Counted from the first letter of the stretch, positions 9,700 through 20,340 are shown. The stretch is DNA of 21,968 nucleotides from Scytalidium lignicola (GCA_002812745.2 NCSJ02000505.1:1-21968), one strand, 5' to 3'. The notes: a model not told the origin generated them from the sequence alone. Program-made: numbers and translations.

Positions 9700-10260
9700 A
9701 AGTGTAAAGGGAATGTTAATAATAATTATAATAGTATAAGTTCTTGTAAATATAAAGTATTCAATTCTCTTAAAGACTTTATTTTACTATAATGTATAAG
9801 GAGTAATCTTTTTATGTTGAATACCTTTGTAATTATAAAAGGTATCAAGTTTCTCTTCATCAAACTCATTTCTACTATTAATTTGAATCAGTTTAAAAGT
9901 GATATTCTACTAATTCTTAAGAAGAGCATAATATGTAATTATAACATCATATATACCTTTCTTTTCTTTATAAGTATAACCTTAAATAATACTAGAACAA
10001 TTATTTATAATAATAATAGTATAATAATGCTTATTATAACTAATAAGTATAATTGTATATACATTAATATTTAAGATTTTATTAACTTTAGTAAATCGTT
10101 TTCTAGATTCTTTAATAATACCTTTTTTAGAGTAGTTATACTTATAAGCTTTGCAAAGGAAAGGGTCTTTGTTAAAAGTCTTCTTTATTAGCTTTGTATT
10201 AATATTAAGAGTAGTTTTAATAGTATTCTTAATAACCTTAAAGCTTGTATATACCAAATG
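9700..10260 (-). pseudogene. Copia GAG-pre-integrase and integrase core, decayed
   Basis: The minus strand reads LCKAYKYNYSKKG (part of the HHCC zinc region, one Cys now Tyr), then LNINVYTIILISYNKHYYTI, then QINSRNEFDEEKLDTFY, then PYTL..NKVFKRIEYF. In the family the three catalytic positions are Asp, Asp, Glu. Here they read Asn (codon 10063-10065), Asn (9877-9879) and Lys (9769-9771). All three are single G to A changes in the coding strand. The fold blocks remain recognisable, so the assignment is firm. Confidence 0.85.
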
Positions 10261-10779
10261 TTGATAAATAATATCTAGACTAAGGATTGTTTAACAAGTA
10301 AGAAATGTTGAAATAAACATTGTTAGAATAAATACTAATCTTAAATAGATATTAGCAGAGGAGGTAATGATAATATTATATTCAATATTGTTCTTATTAA
10401 ATATACTAAATAAAGTAATATAAGTATTACTATTTTGTACAAGGAGTTTTAAGGTTTTGAAAATATTAACTGGAAATGTAAGTATATACTATACATTAAT
10501 AAGTGTTAAGAGGAAAGATGAACTATCTGAATAAGTGGTTTTAAGTATAATAATGCTTATACTTATAATCAAAATAAAATTATTACTTATCTTTATAAGA
10601 TGAAAGTTAGAATATGTTAAATAAAAGCCAAAATCAAACTAATTAAGATTATTAATAATATAATCAATAATACTTGTATTTACAATCTACTAATTATGTG
10701 TAAACATAAAGAAAGTTATAAGATTAACAATAACTAAGTTAACAATGACTAAGTTAATAAAGTTAAGGTTAACAATGTT

Positions 10780-11690
10780 GGATTTATCCTTTAAATTAAA
10801 CTTCTTAGGTTTATCTTCACTTTTCTTCTTCTTCTTCTTGTTAAACTACTTTACCTTATATTCCTTAAGCTTTTTAAAATGCTTTTGAAAGTAATCAAAT
10901 TCTTTATAACTATTCTTCTTGTAATAATTGTATTTAACATCCTTAAAGCTTTTTGAATTACTCAAATTAGAATTGTTCTTGTTATATATAATAATACTAA
11001 AGGAGTTAATAACAAAGATAAATTCATTAACAATATTCTTTATAAGTTGAGTAAGTATAAGTAACTTCTTAGATTTACTAGTTAAATACTGATGTTTAAC
11101 TTAAATAAGATATTTATCCTTAAGACTAAAAATAAAGACAAATTAATAAAGAAGCTTTATATTATCATCTTTAACAGCCTTTAGATTTGCTATTATCAAC
11201 TTAAACATAATAATATATATACTTGTAAAGTTAAAGTGATTATGTTTAACAAAGATTAACTTAAACAAGAACTTTTATTATAGATTATAACCTTTTCCTT
11301 GATACTAAGCTTTTAAGGTAACTTAAACAAGCTTTACTATATTATAATCCTTGATTAATAATATAACTTTATTATTAATATTAACATTAAGATATATATA
11401 AGTTTTAACATTATCTTTATACTAAGCCTTTTACTCAAGAGTATCTCCTTTAAGAGGTAAAATAATATTACTAATATAATCTTTAAAACCTTTAGACTAG
11501 AGCAAAACCATAAGACAAAAGCTCTAAAGGTTATAATTCTTTGAACCCTTAAATCTTTAGTCCTTTAAAAGAATTATAATTCCAGAATCATCAGCTATAC
11601 TGAAGGTGATGGTTAAATGTGTAGATATAAGTAAGTAAAAACAAAAAAAAATGCTAATCAACATAATCAACATGAAAGAAGAGTTAGCTT
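10780..11690 (-). pseudogene. Copia gag with mutated zinc knuckle
   Basis: The region after the 5' LTR should encode the nucleocapsid protein. At 10932-10891 the frame reads YNYYKKNSYKEFDY, which has the exact spacing of the retroviral knuckle C-x2-C-x4-H-x4-C. All four metal ligands are Tyr: TGY to TAY three times and CAY to TAY once, all transitions. A Lys-rich run and a basic tail follow (10870-10780). The N-terminal half is Leu/Ile-rich and full of stops, and was assigned by position only. Confidence 0.7.
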
Positions 11691-11718
11691 AATTACATTG
11701 TTACTAGAGTATATAACC

Positions 11719-11894
11719 TGTTAAATTAAGTATAGTAAGAGGTTATATAATCAAAGTTACTCAAATATATTATGATGTTGTAATAACTATATATATACAC
11801 AAGTAAAAAGANGCTAACTAATAGGATTACTTAAAATGAAAGTCACATATAATAAGAAAGTAATGCTTGAGGTAGTACATAAGATATCATAACA
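11719..11894 (-). repeat. Copia 5' LTR (176 bp)
   Basis: Begins TGTTAAATTAAG and ends ATCATAACA; partner of 6933-7107. It carries an N at 11812 inside a region one base longer than the partner. The internal sequence next to it on the minus strand is GGTTATATACTCTAGTAAC, where the primer-binding site should lie; I could not assign a tRNA. Confidence 0.9.
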
Positions 11895-11899
11895 AATAA

Positions 11900-12400
11900 T
11901 ATTACTTAAAGTAAAAAAATCTTTAAGTATTAAATAAAAAGAAAACTTAAAATTTTATTATTTTTAATATTAACATAAGTATTAAAAAAGATTTTAATAT
12001 ATAATTAAACTAATATTATAATTATAAATAGCTTTTATAATTATAAGTTTTTATTTATTATCTTTTAACTTTATAATTACTCTTATATTATAATTATATT
12101 ATTTAAAGTTACTTTAACATTGTTTTAAAGAATAAACTTTATTTTGTTATAAGTATAAAATACTTTTCTAACATTAATAATCTAAGTTATAAAGTATATT
12201 TATTAATACATGTAAAAGCTTANAATTCTGTGATGAAAGTGAAGGTAAAGTAAAAGATTATGGTTTTAACATATTATTTCTAGTCTATAAGAAGAGTAAT
12301 AAAGAATATAAGTGGTTTTTGAATAGAAATTAATGAAAATAAGTTGTNAAAAAAGTAGTTTTTCGAATAGAATTAGTCAATTAGCTAATTATACAACTTT
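11900..12400. other. AT-rich tract, no gene seen
   Basis: Right flank of the copia insertion. Very AT-rich, with stops in all frames and Ns at 12223 and 12348. No motif recognised. Confidence 0.5.
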
Positions 12401-12402
12401 AT

Positions 12403-12646
12403 AAGTAAATTGCTTAATGTTTAACTGAATATGTTGTTTTTGGCAAAAACAAGTTTAATAATAACAATTACAAAAGTAGACTGCTTAACATTTAACTAAT
12501 TGAGTTATAAGTTGGTAAATAATTGTTTCTCCTTTTGACTAGGTGGATTTCAGCTTTGTAAGTAGACTACTGAACATTTAACTGAACAGAAGTTGTAATC
12601 TTTTGAGATTCAGCTTTAAAAGTAAACTACTTAACGTTCAACCAAT
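12403..12646 (+). repeat. Four spaced copies of a ~27-bp motif
   Basis: Related copies start at about 12403, 12474, 12560 and 12620. The shared form is AAGTARACTRCTTAACRTTY followed by AACTRAW. The last two are also preceded by TTCAGCTTT. Spacing is 71, 86 and 60 bases, and differences between copies are mainly transitions. Too irregular for a satellite. It could be the repeated part of an LTR or a worn minisatellite. Confidence 0.55.
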
Positions 12647-12889
12647 TAAATAATAATCTCTTGATCTGTATGTATAAACTGATTAATGTTAATTTACTTG
12701 TAGTATAAAGTATAGTATACAATTATATATAATATACTTGTTATGCTATTCTATGGTTGTTATACAATTAAAGGTAAAAGGGCAAAGTTGTAAGAGTTTT
12801 ACTTGTTCTTACTACCTAATCAGGACTAGCTTACAAGGGCACATGAATATCATGTGTATGTAACTATTATTCTACTAATAATAATATAT
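12647..12889. other. Unassigned spacer
   Basis: AT-rich with a short mixed patch (about 12760-12870). Nothing recognised. It may include the lost 5' part of the pol fragment that follows. Confidence 0.4.
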
Positions 12890-14714
12890 AATAAAGTTAA
12901 AACAATTAAGGAAAAGACTAAAGTTATTAAAGAATAAGTAAAACTTAAAACAATTAAAGAATTATAAAGCTTTTTAAGCTTTACAAATTATTATCAAAAA
13001 TTCATAAGAAACTATTCAAGAATAATATTATTATTAACTGAATTAATCNAAAAATAATATACTATACAAATAAAGGAAAGAATAACNAAAAAGCATTTAA
13101 CATAATTNAAAAAAACCTTTNAAAAAAGACTAAAGTCTTGAAATCTTCAACTTAAAAAGACTTGTTCAAATTAAAATAAATACATTAGATTATATTCTAA
13201 GTATAATTCTAAGCTAACAAGACAAATAAAAAGATTAAAAACCATTTACCTTTTATTCAAGGAAGTTTAGCTTAATTAAGCAAAACTATCTTATCTATAA
13301 TAAAGAATTATTAACAATAATAAATGCATTAAGAAAATAAAGAATATATACAATAAGAGCAAGAGAATAAATAAAAATACTAACAAATTATATAAATTTA
13401 AAATACTTTATAACATTTAAGAAGTTAAATACAAGATAAGTTAAATAAGTNAAAAACTTTATCAGAATATGATTTTAAGATTCAACATATTNAAAAGGAC
13501 TAACAATAAACAAGCAAATACTCTTAGTTGAAAACTAGAATATATAAATAAGAAAGAGTTAAGCTTATAACAAATAGTTTTAACAAACAACAAAGAAAGA
13601 ATTACTTATAATCAAGGACAATTAATGTTTATATTAACAATAGTCAATAAAGATTAAATTAATAAGATTCAAAACAAACTATTTNAAAGAAAACTTAAAA
13701 GATATTAAATACAAGTTAAAAGAAGATTAATAAGAATAAATTAACAAGTTATAGTATAAAGACAAAAAACTATATATTCTTAAGAAGTTGTTAAAAGAAT
13801 TTATAAGAGAACAATATACATTACCACAAAATAAGCATTTTAGAACTAAACAAACCTATTATAAAATCCAGAAGGATTATTACTTATATCAAATGAAATA
13901 AACAATAAAGGAAGTTGTTAAGGAATATAATATTTACAAAAGAGTAAAGAACTTAAAGTAAAGACTTTACAGAATACTTTAACTTACTGAAATACTAATC
14001 TGATTATAATAAACCATAATATAAGACTTCATTACTAAATTACCAAGGTTAAGAGACTTAATAACAAGAAAGGATTATAATAGTATTTTGATAATAATAA
14101 ACTTATTCACAAAATATACAATCTTTATATTATAAGACAAAATATAAGATGTAAAAGAAGTTGTAAAAGTATTTCTTCAACATATAATAACATTATTTAG
14201 AGTACTAAAGGGTATTATATCTGATTATAACATATACATTACCTTGAAGTTTTAAGAAACTTTGATTAAATGTATAAATGTTAATAAGAAGATATTAACA
14301 ACATTTCACTTACAAACTGATAATTAAACAAAAAGATTAAACTAAACATTAAAAGTATATTTATAATGTTATGTAGATTATAAACAAGATGATTAACATA
14401 AGTTATTATTATTAGCATAATTAGCTTATAATAGTTCAAAGTATAAAGTAATAAAATTCATATTATTTTATACAAATCATAGAAGAGAACTTAAGGGGTT
14501 TTAAATAAGTATTAAATTGTGATTATCATCTGATTCAACTGATAAGTTAATAAAGAAACTATACAAAATACACATTAAATTAATAAATATAATACAATTT
14601 GTNAAAAGAAAAAATAAAAGTATACTATGATAAAAAACATAATGTAAAACTTATATATAAAAAAGAGGATAAAGTTTATCTTTGATGAAAAAATCTACAA
14701 ACAAAAAGACTAAG
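12890..14714 (+). pseudogene. Ty3/gypsy pol fragment: RNase H and integrase
   Basis: The plus-strand translation starts in the RT/RNase H linker (KTKVIKE, then SFLSFTNYYQKFIRNYSRII near 12970-13030, the family's LxSFLGxxNYYRRFI block). It continues through an RNase H tail (LKYFITFKKLNTRQV near 13390-13440) into integrase. Integrase blocks are DFITKLPRLRDLI (about 14020), ISDYNIYITLKF (about 14220), RLN.TLKVYL..CYVDYKQDD (about 14340) and KLLLLA.LAYNSSKYK. Both Asp are kept; the catalytic Glu reads Lys before RLN. The fragment stops in the KEDKVYL-like linker exactly where the LTR at 14715 begins. The 5' half, gag and own LTRs are absent. The sequence differs enough from the next element to be another family. 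Confidence 0.85.
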
Positions 14715-14811
14715 TGTTACAGGTTTTACCTAACAAGTGATTGGTGTAGGCCTGAGGCTCGATATACAGCAGAGTGTATATAGAGAACTTGGCGATCACG
14801 TGACATGGTTA

Positions 14812-14882
14812 GGACCCGGGGGACCTAGGAGGGTTCAAGGGGTCCATGGACCTAGGGGACTTAAGGAGGTCCAGGAGGTCCA
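14812..14882 (+). repeat. GGACC/GGTCC cluster in LTR
   Basis: Six GGWCC pentamers in both orientations lie within 71 bases, separated by CTAGG-like spacers. The equivalent place in the 3' LTR (about 21530-21600) keeps about five of them. It lies just upstream of the TATA box, so it could be a promoter or enhancer array of the retrotransposon. Confidence 0.6.
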
Positions 14883-15036
14883 GTTGGATTTCATTATCTA
14901 TATAAGTACACTGTAAGAACATAAGAGTAGACTCCTTGTGTTCAACCTAAATATATTACTAGATCCTACCCTTGACTTAGTCGCCTGCTTATATATCACA
15001 TGTTTTTGTTGTCCCTGAACATCTACCTTACCCTTG

Positions 15037-15058
15037 GCTATCCAGTGACCTGGATAGC
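15037..15058 (+). repeat. Hairpin near 3' end of gypsy LTR
   Basis: GCTATCCAG and CTGGATAGC form a perfect 9-bp stem around a 4-base loop TGAC. The same stem with loop TAAC is found in the other LTR at 21754-21775. It may act in RNA 3'-end formation or in priming. Confidence 0.7.
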
Positions 15059-15087
15059 ATAATTTTATAACATTTTGAACACCACTT

Positions 15088-15105
15088 ATCTTGATAAATC
15101 AAGAT
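15088..15105 (+). repeat. Hairpin just inside the 5' LTR
   Basis: ATCTTGAT and ATCAAGAT form an 8-bp stem with a 2-base loop, 15 bases after the LTR. This is the leader region where a primer-binding site or packaging signal would be expected. The sequence next to the LTR (TTTTGAACACCACTT) does not start with the TGG typical of a tRNA primer site. Confidence 0.5.
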
Positions 15106-16300
15106 TTGGAAACAAGCACACCAGTAGATAATAACAACGAACAACAACCTGAAGAAGGTTCTAAAGAAGGCTCTGAAGAAGAATCTGAAGAAGTATCTAA
15201 GGAAAGTTCAGAAGATAATTCTAAAGAAGACTAAGGTAAGAATCAGACTATTAAGAAAATTAACATTTAAAAAGGAATATTAAAAAGAGTTATTATATTA
15301 CTAAAGTAACTTATTAAGTTAATAAAAGGATCAACTGTTAAAGAATTATCAAGAGTTACAAGGAAGAAATTAATACTTCTATTACTTATGTCTAATCTAA
15401 AACCAGTACTAATACTAAGAACATTAAGTCTAAACTTTAATCTAAACTTTAAACTAAAGGATAACATTGAACAAGTCTTAATAATAATTCTTAGAGAAGT
15501 TAAAATCACTAGACTAAACTTGTTCTATAAGGACAGAAAGAAGTTAAAGGTATATCTTGCTTAAACAAAAACTTATTTAACATTGAACAATTAATTACTA
15601 TTACAAAATATGTATAAGGTTTTATAAGTATTAACATACTTAAGAAGAGTAGTTAAAACTTGGTTTTAACCTTTTAAAGACAAATAGTTCATGATAAATA
15701 GAGAAATAACAAATTAAGGAGTAATTAACATTATTACAAGTTAGGTTAATTATATAANAGAACTNAAANACTTATATAAAGATGTTGATAAGAAAAGGAA
15801 TACTAAAAGATGATTAACTTACTTTAGACAAACTAAGAGCTTTAGTGAATATACAATGCTTTATCATTAATATATAATATTAGTCAACTAAGAAGAGAAA
15901 GCATATATATATTAATATAAGACTAAACTTAAAAACTCTATTAAAGAAGAATTATACTAATAACTTATGATTATTATACTTAACATCCTTATTAACTTGT
16001 TTATCAAGATTAAGAATGAATAGTATAAGATGCTTTGGACAAAAAGAGTAAATCTTACTTTAACAAAAGAAAGACTAACAACAAGAAGGATTATGAAGAC
16101 CTTATAAAGTTAAATGCTATAAAGAAAAAAAAAGACTTTTAAAGNAAAAAGGTAAGAAGCCTTTTAAAAGAAAAAGCAAGAAAAGGAATTCCTTTAAAAT
16201 CTCCTTTAAAGAACTTAACAAGAGAAGAAAGAACAAGTTATGTTTTAAGTATAAACTTCTTGGACATATAACAAATACTTATAAGAAGAATAACAAGTTA
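15100..16300 (+). pseudogene. Gypsy gag with zinc knuckle, decayed
   Basis: The frame begins with a Ser/Glu-rich acidic stretch (about 15120-15232, GSKEGSEEESEEVSKESSED). It continues through a capsid-like part containing DRKKLKVYLA, YLRRVVKTWF and PFKDK (15520-15690). A basic Lys-rich region follows, then a knuckle at 16241-16282, CFKYKLLGHITNTY. Its spacing is C-x2-C-x4-H-x4-C, but the second and last Cys read Tyr. Stops are frequent. The minus-strand open stretch at 15267-15509 is an antisense shadow. Confidence 0.75.
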
Positions 16301-17925
16301 AATATGTTAATCAAGGTTAAAGCTATGAAAATCCTAAGAATTGAAGATCTCTTATCAGAATTATTAAAAGAAGAAAGCTTGAACTCAGAAAAGACATTTA
16401 ATGAGGAAGTTAATAAGGTAACATTTATAATAATAAGTAAGACTTAGCATGTAAAATACCCTTAGAACAAGGAGGAAGTTAAGAATCTGGATAAATAAAG
16501 ATTAATTCCAAGAGTTAGTAGAATTTAAATAATTATGCTAATAAACTTTGAAGGTATACTAACAAAACAATATCCTGTTTCTAAGAAGGCATTAATCCTG
16601 AGATATTATCTAATGATTAGTATAAGGAGACTAAAAGAATAAGAAATCCTAAACAAAAGCCAACTTTATAAGACTATATAATAAGAAGAAACAATTGTTC
16701 AAGAACAAGAATTTGATCTTGAAGATCTTATTCTAATCTATAAAACTAACTTCTAAAGTATCATTATAAAGAAAAGGATATACAAGTCCTTCTTACTAGT
16801 TAAAAGAACTCAAATCCAGGATAACTTTAACCAAATACCCAAGGATATATAAATAATAATAGAAAAAAGATTAAGCTATATTATATAAGGACAATATAAC
16901 CTATAGTAAAGAGGTTATCTAATGATGACTTTCTAACAAGATCAAACAAAGGCAAAAACATAATACAGAGAAATCTAAGGCTTAGGAAAATCAATAGAAC
17001 AATTACTTAAAGCTAAATAATATTATACTTAACAAAAGAAACTTATTAAAATCACTGTTAAACAGGTTAACTAAGATATAAAAGCTCTACTTATGGTTAA
17101 TGAAATAGAAGAAGATTTACTACCTTTAAAATCACTTATCATATTACTAAGGGAAAAAGAGTTAATACAAAGGATTGATTAATAGTTTAACCAGGATGTA
17201 ATAGTATACCTTTTGAATTCTGCAAAAAGAATTCCTAAGAAGAGTAATATCTTTATCATTGAAATAAAAGAATGCCTTGGAAATAAAATAACAGAATAAG
17301 TATAAGATGTATATGCATTCATGAACAATAAAAGCTTAGATGGACTAAGGTTAAGAGATCTGATAAAAAGATAAAGAGTATTGTTTAAAGAACTTTAAGA
17401 AAATACTAAAAATCTGGAAATCAAGGATAATATATTAGTTAACAATGTTGAAAATGTTAATCTTTACTCTATAAACAGTAGAAGTTTATTATACATAGAC
17501 ATAAAACTGTATNAAAAAGCTAATAAAAGCTTTGATTAATTTAAGAGTTAAAAGAAACTTCATTAATAAACAAATTATAAAATAACTTAAACTTAACATA
17601 AGAGTTAAGAAAGATAATTACTTGATATTATTAATGAACAATAGTATATTCAAGAGAGCAATTGATATCTAAACTTATGAATTAAACATGAAGATTAACA
17701 ATAACCATTAAGAGAGAATATTCTTTAATGTTATGTAGTTAAGAAGTTATTAGGTTATATTAAGAATCAAATAGATAAGGAAGTATAATCTAATAATTGA
17801 TTAAAGAATAAGTATGATTACCTTTTTAGAAGAAGAACAGAATTCAGTATCCTTAAGAGTTATCTATATTAATAAAACCTTAAAACATATTCTTAGAGAA
17901 TATTATGAATAGTTAAAGTTATTCA
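16301..17925 (+). other. Gag-pol spacer, expected protease region
   Basis: Lies between the gag knuckle and RT, where the aspartic protease should be. I could not find a convincing D(S/T)G motif. The sequence is AT-rich with many stops and some Glu/Leu-rich coding-like runs (about 17085-17180). Confidence 0.4.
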
Positions 17926-17929
17926 TAAA

Positions 17930-18660
17930 AAGACTTGATGATTCAGCTTTACTCAAGCATAAACCATAAGATCATAAGATAAAGCTTAAAAAGAGGTTTA
18001 AACTAGCTTATAAACTAATTTATAAAATAACTCTTACTAAGGATGAAATGATAAAGAAATAATTGCTTAAGAAAATAATTCTTAAAAGTTTGTACAAAGA
18101 AGGTTATAACAAAGTTAAAGTATTATTATATTATACAAAGAAAAGAGATAATCTGTTAAGACAACCTTATAATAACTACAAACACTTAAATAATAAGACT
18201 GAGAAAGACTAATATCCCTTACCATTGATAGATTTAATGATGGATAAGTTAAAGGGAGTTATTATATTTACCAAGTTAGACTTGTAGTTAACATTTAATC
18301 TGGTTAGGATTAAAAGAGGTAATGAATGGAAAGTAATTATTCAGATAAAATATAGATTATTTAAACTATTAGTTATAATGTTTAATATGATTAATACTCT
18401 AGTAATATAATAAAGAATGATGAACTGAATATTAGAAAAATATTTGGAGAAATTCATAATAGTATATCTTGATGATATAATCATATACTTAAAGAGTATT
18501 AAAGAACACAAGGAATATGTTAAGCTTGTTCTAAAAGTGTTGTAAAAGGTAGAATTATATTGTAAACTAGTGAAATACAAATTTCATAAGGAATAAGTTC
18601 AGTTCTTAGGACATTGTATTTTTGGAGAAAGGATAAAAACCCTTGACAACAAAATTTAAT
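17930..18660 (+). pseudogene. Gypsy reverse transcriptase, decayed
   Basis: Blocks in order: SALLKHKP.DHKIKL (17942 on, usual LPEHRxWDHxIxL), LRQPYNNYKHLNN (about 18160, usual LRLCVDYRxLN), YPLPLIDLMMDKLKG (18215 on), IFTKLDL (about 18268), VYLDDIIIYLKSIKEHKEYV (18462-18522) and KFHKE.VQFLGHCIFGE (18579-18630). The active-site YLDD at 18465-18476 is intact, but the first catalytic block VDYR reads NNYK. Stops replace several expected Gln codons. Confidence 0.9.
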
Positions 18661-18689
18661 CAATTAAAGAATAAGAACTACTTAAGATT

Positions 18690-19290
18690 ATTAAGCAATT
18701 ATAGAGTTTCTTAGGATTAGTTAACTATTATTAAAGATTTGTGAAAGACTATTCTAAAATCTCTATGTTATTGATTGAACTTATGAAGAAAAATCAAGCT
18801 TATGAATAGAATAACATTGTAAAAGAAGTATTCTAAAGTATTAAGGATGCCTTTGTAAAAGGAAGTTTCTTGAGAATCTTTGATCTAAAGAAAAGAATAC
18901 AAATTGAAATTGATACTTTTGATGTAGTATTAAGAGTTATGTTATTATAATTATAACAAGTTAGTAAATGACATTACTAAGTACTATTAGCATTTTGGTT
19001 AAGAAAGTTGAATATTATGAAAAGAAATTATCAAACATTGAATAAAGAAATATTAACTATTGTAAAAGCTTTAAAGTATTGAAAAATGTATATAGTTGGA
19101 TCTAGTAAAATAGTTAATATACTTTTAGATTATTATAACCTTTAATACTTTATGACAATTAAGTAATTAAATGTAAGACAAACATAATAAGCAGAAAAGT
19201 TATCTAAGTATAATTTTAAGATTACTTATATTAAAGGTAAAGACAATAGAAGAGTAGATATTCTAAGTTAGAAACTTAAGTACTTAATTA
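18690..19290 (+). pseudogene. Gypsy RNase H, decayed
   Basis: SFLGLVNYY.RFVKDYSKISMLL (18708-18776) is the RT/RNase H linker. Next come IQIEIDTFDVVL (the DASD block, 18899 on), NYQTLNKEILTIVKALKYW (19029 on) and YNFKITYIKGKDNRRVDILS (19210-19270), matching the conserved YDFxIxYxxGxxNxxADxLSR end of the domain. Confidence 0.88.
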
Positions 19291-19509
19291 AAGAAAAAAG
19301 AAAAGAGTAAACTTATATTAAAAGAAGACAAAGGTAAATTCTTAGTATATAATAAAGGATAATTGATGATTATTATAATAGTAACAAACAAACATTAAGT
19401 TGATTAGATCAGAGAAACAATTGAAAAGGAAAAAGAGGAAAATATTTTATTAAATATAATTAGAGGTAAATAAGAGAAAATCAAAAACATCTAGTATAAG
19501 AACAAGAAG

Positions 19510-20340
19510 TTATATATACTAACAAGACTAGTAGAAGAGTTTATTAGAGAATAGTATAAGTTGTTGTATAATAGACATATAAGAGTAACCTGATATTATT
19601 ACCAAATCAATAAAGATTACTTTATTATAAAATTATAGTTAGTAATTAAGAAAGTAATTGTAGAATGTAAAATCTGTAAGAAGGTTAAGAATCCAAGAAG
19701 GAAGTTTTAAGGACAATTACATCTTATACAAATACTTGACAATCTATAAGAACTAATCAAATAGGATTTTATCATAAAACTATTAGTTTTTACAGATTAT
19801 ATAACAAAGGTTAAGTATGACTTTATCTTTATAATAACTGAATATTATACTAAGTTTATAATCTTTAAATTATTCAAGGAGACTTAAAGAGTAAAAGAAG
19901 TAGCTAATATATTCTTATAAAGAATAATATCTTAATAAGGAATACTTAAACAAATAATCTCTGATAAAGATATTAGATTTATATTTAAGTTTTAGAAAAC
20001 ATTAACAACAAGAATAAGAGTTAAAAAGAAATTATTAACAGTATAACACTTATAAACTAACAAACAAATAGAATGTTTGAACATGTAGTTAGAAGGATAT
20101 CTAAGATATTATGTTAATTATGATTAGGACAATTAAGTTAATTACTTGCTTATAGCAGAAATGTTATACAATGATGTATTATATGAATCAACTAAAATCA
20201 CTCTATTTTATACAAATTACAGACAAGAACTAGAAGGGTTTTGTACAAGATTAGAATTAGAATCTACAAGTGAATTAACAAAGATTTATATAAAATAAAT
20301 AGAAGAAATATAAGAAAAGATCAAGAACTCACTTTAATAT
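19510..20340 (+). pseudogene. Gypsy integrase, decayed
   Basis: The zinc region shows RHIRVT.YYYQINKDYF and CKICKKVK (19576-19685). The core reads DFIIKLLVFTDYITK (about 19766; first Asp kept), ISDKDIRFIFKF (about 19958; second Asp kept) and QIECLNM.LEGYLRYYV (about 20067; Glu kept). LFYTNYRQELEGF at about 20207 and GDKVYLLRKNIK at 20407 close the domain. Stops interrupt it about every 15-25 codons. Confidence 0.88.

Larger units (their letters stand above)
6933..11894 (-). mobile_element. Complete but inactivated Ty1/copia retrotransposon
   Basis: A 4962-bp element bounded by direct LTRs and by AATAA on both sides (6928-6932 and 11895-11899), which fits a 5-bp target duplication. Read on the minus strand the order is gag with zinc knuckle, integrase, reverse transcriptase, RNase H, the integrase-before-RT order that defines copia. 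All frames are broken by TAA/TAG/TGA, mostly where Gln, Arg or Trp would be expected. Transitions dominate the LTR differences and have replaced the key residues of gag, integrase and RT, the pattern of RIP. It cannot encode a working enzyme. A purine-rich stretch on the minus strand next to 7107 is a candidate polypurine tract. Confidence 0.92.
14715..15072 (+). repeat. Gypsy 5' LTR (358 bp)
   Basis: Runs from TGTTACAGG to TTTATAACA. It contains CACGTG (14797-14802), a GC-rich block with repeated GGACC/GGTCC (14812-14882), a TATA box TATATAAG (14899-14906) and a 9-bp hairpin (15037-15058) just before its end. It is much richer in G+C than its partner at 21431-21789. Confidence 0.88.

Noticed and set aside
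9814..10074. 86-codon plus-strand open stretch
   Set aside because: Antisense to the copia integrase, whose domain blocks are on the minus strand.
6928..11899. CRISPR or phage-like repeat system from repeated blocks in AT-rich DNA
   Set aside because: The repeats are a single pair of LTRs flanking retrotransposon domains; introns and RIP point to a fungus.
15267..15509. 80-codon minus-strand open stretch
   Set aside because: Antisense to the gypsy gag region; no motif.
18341..18580. 79-codon minus-strand open stretch
   Set aside because: Antisense to the gypsy RT core containing YLDD.
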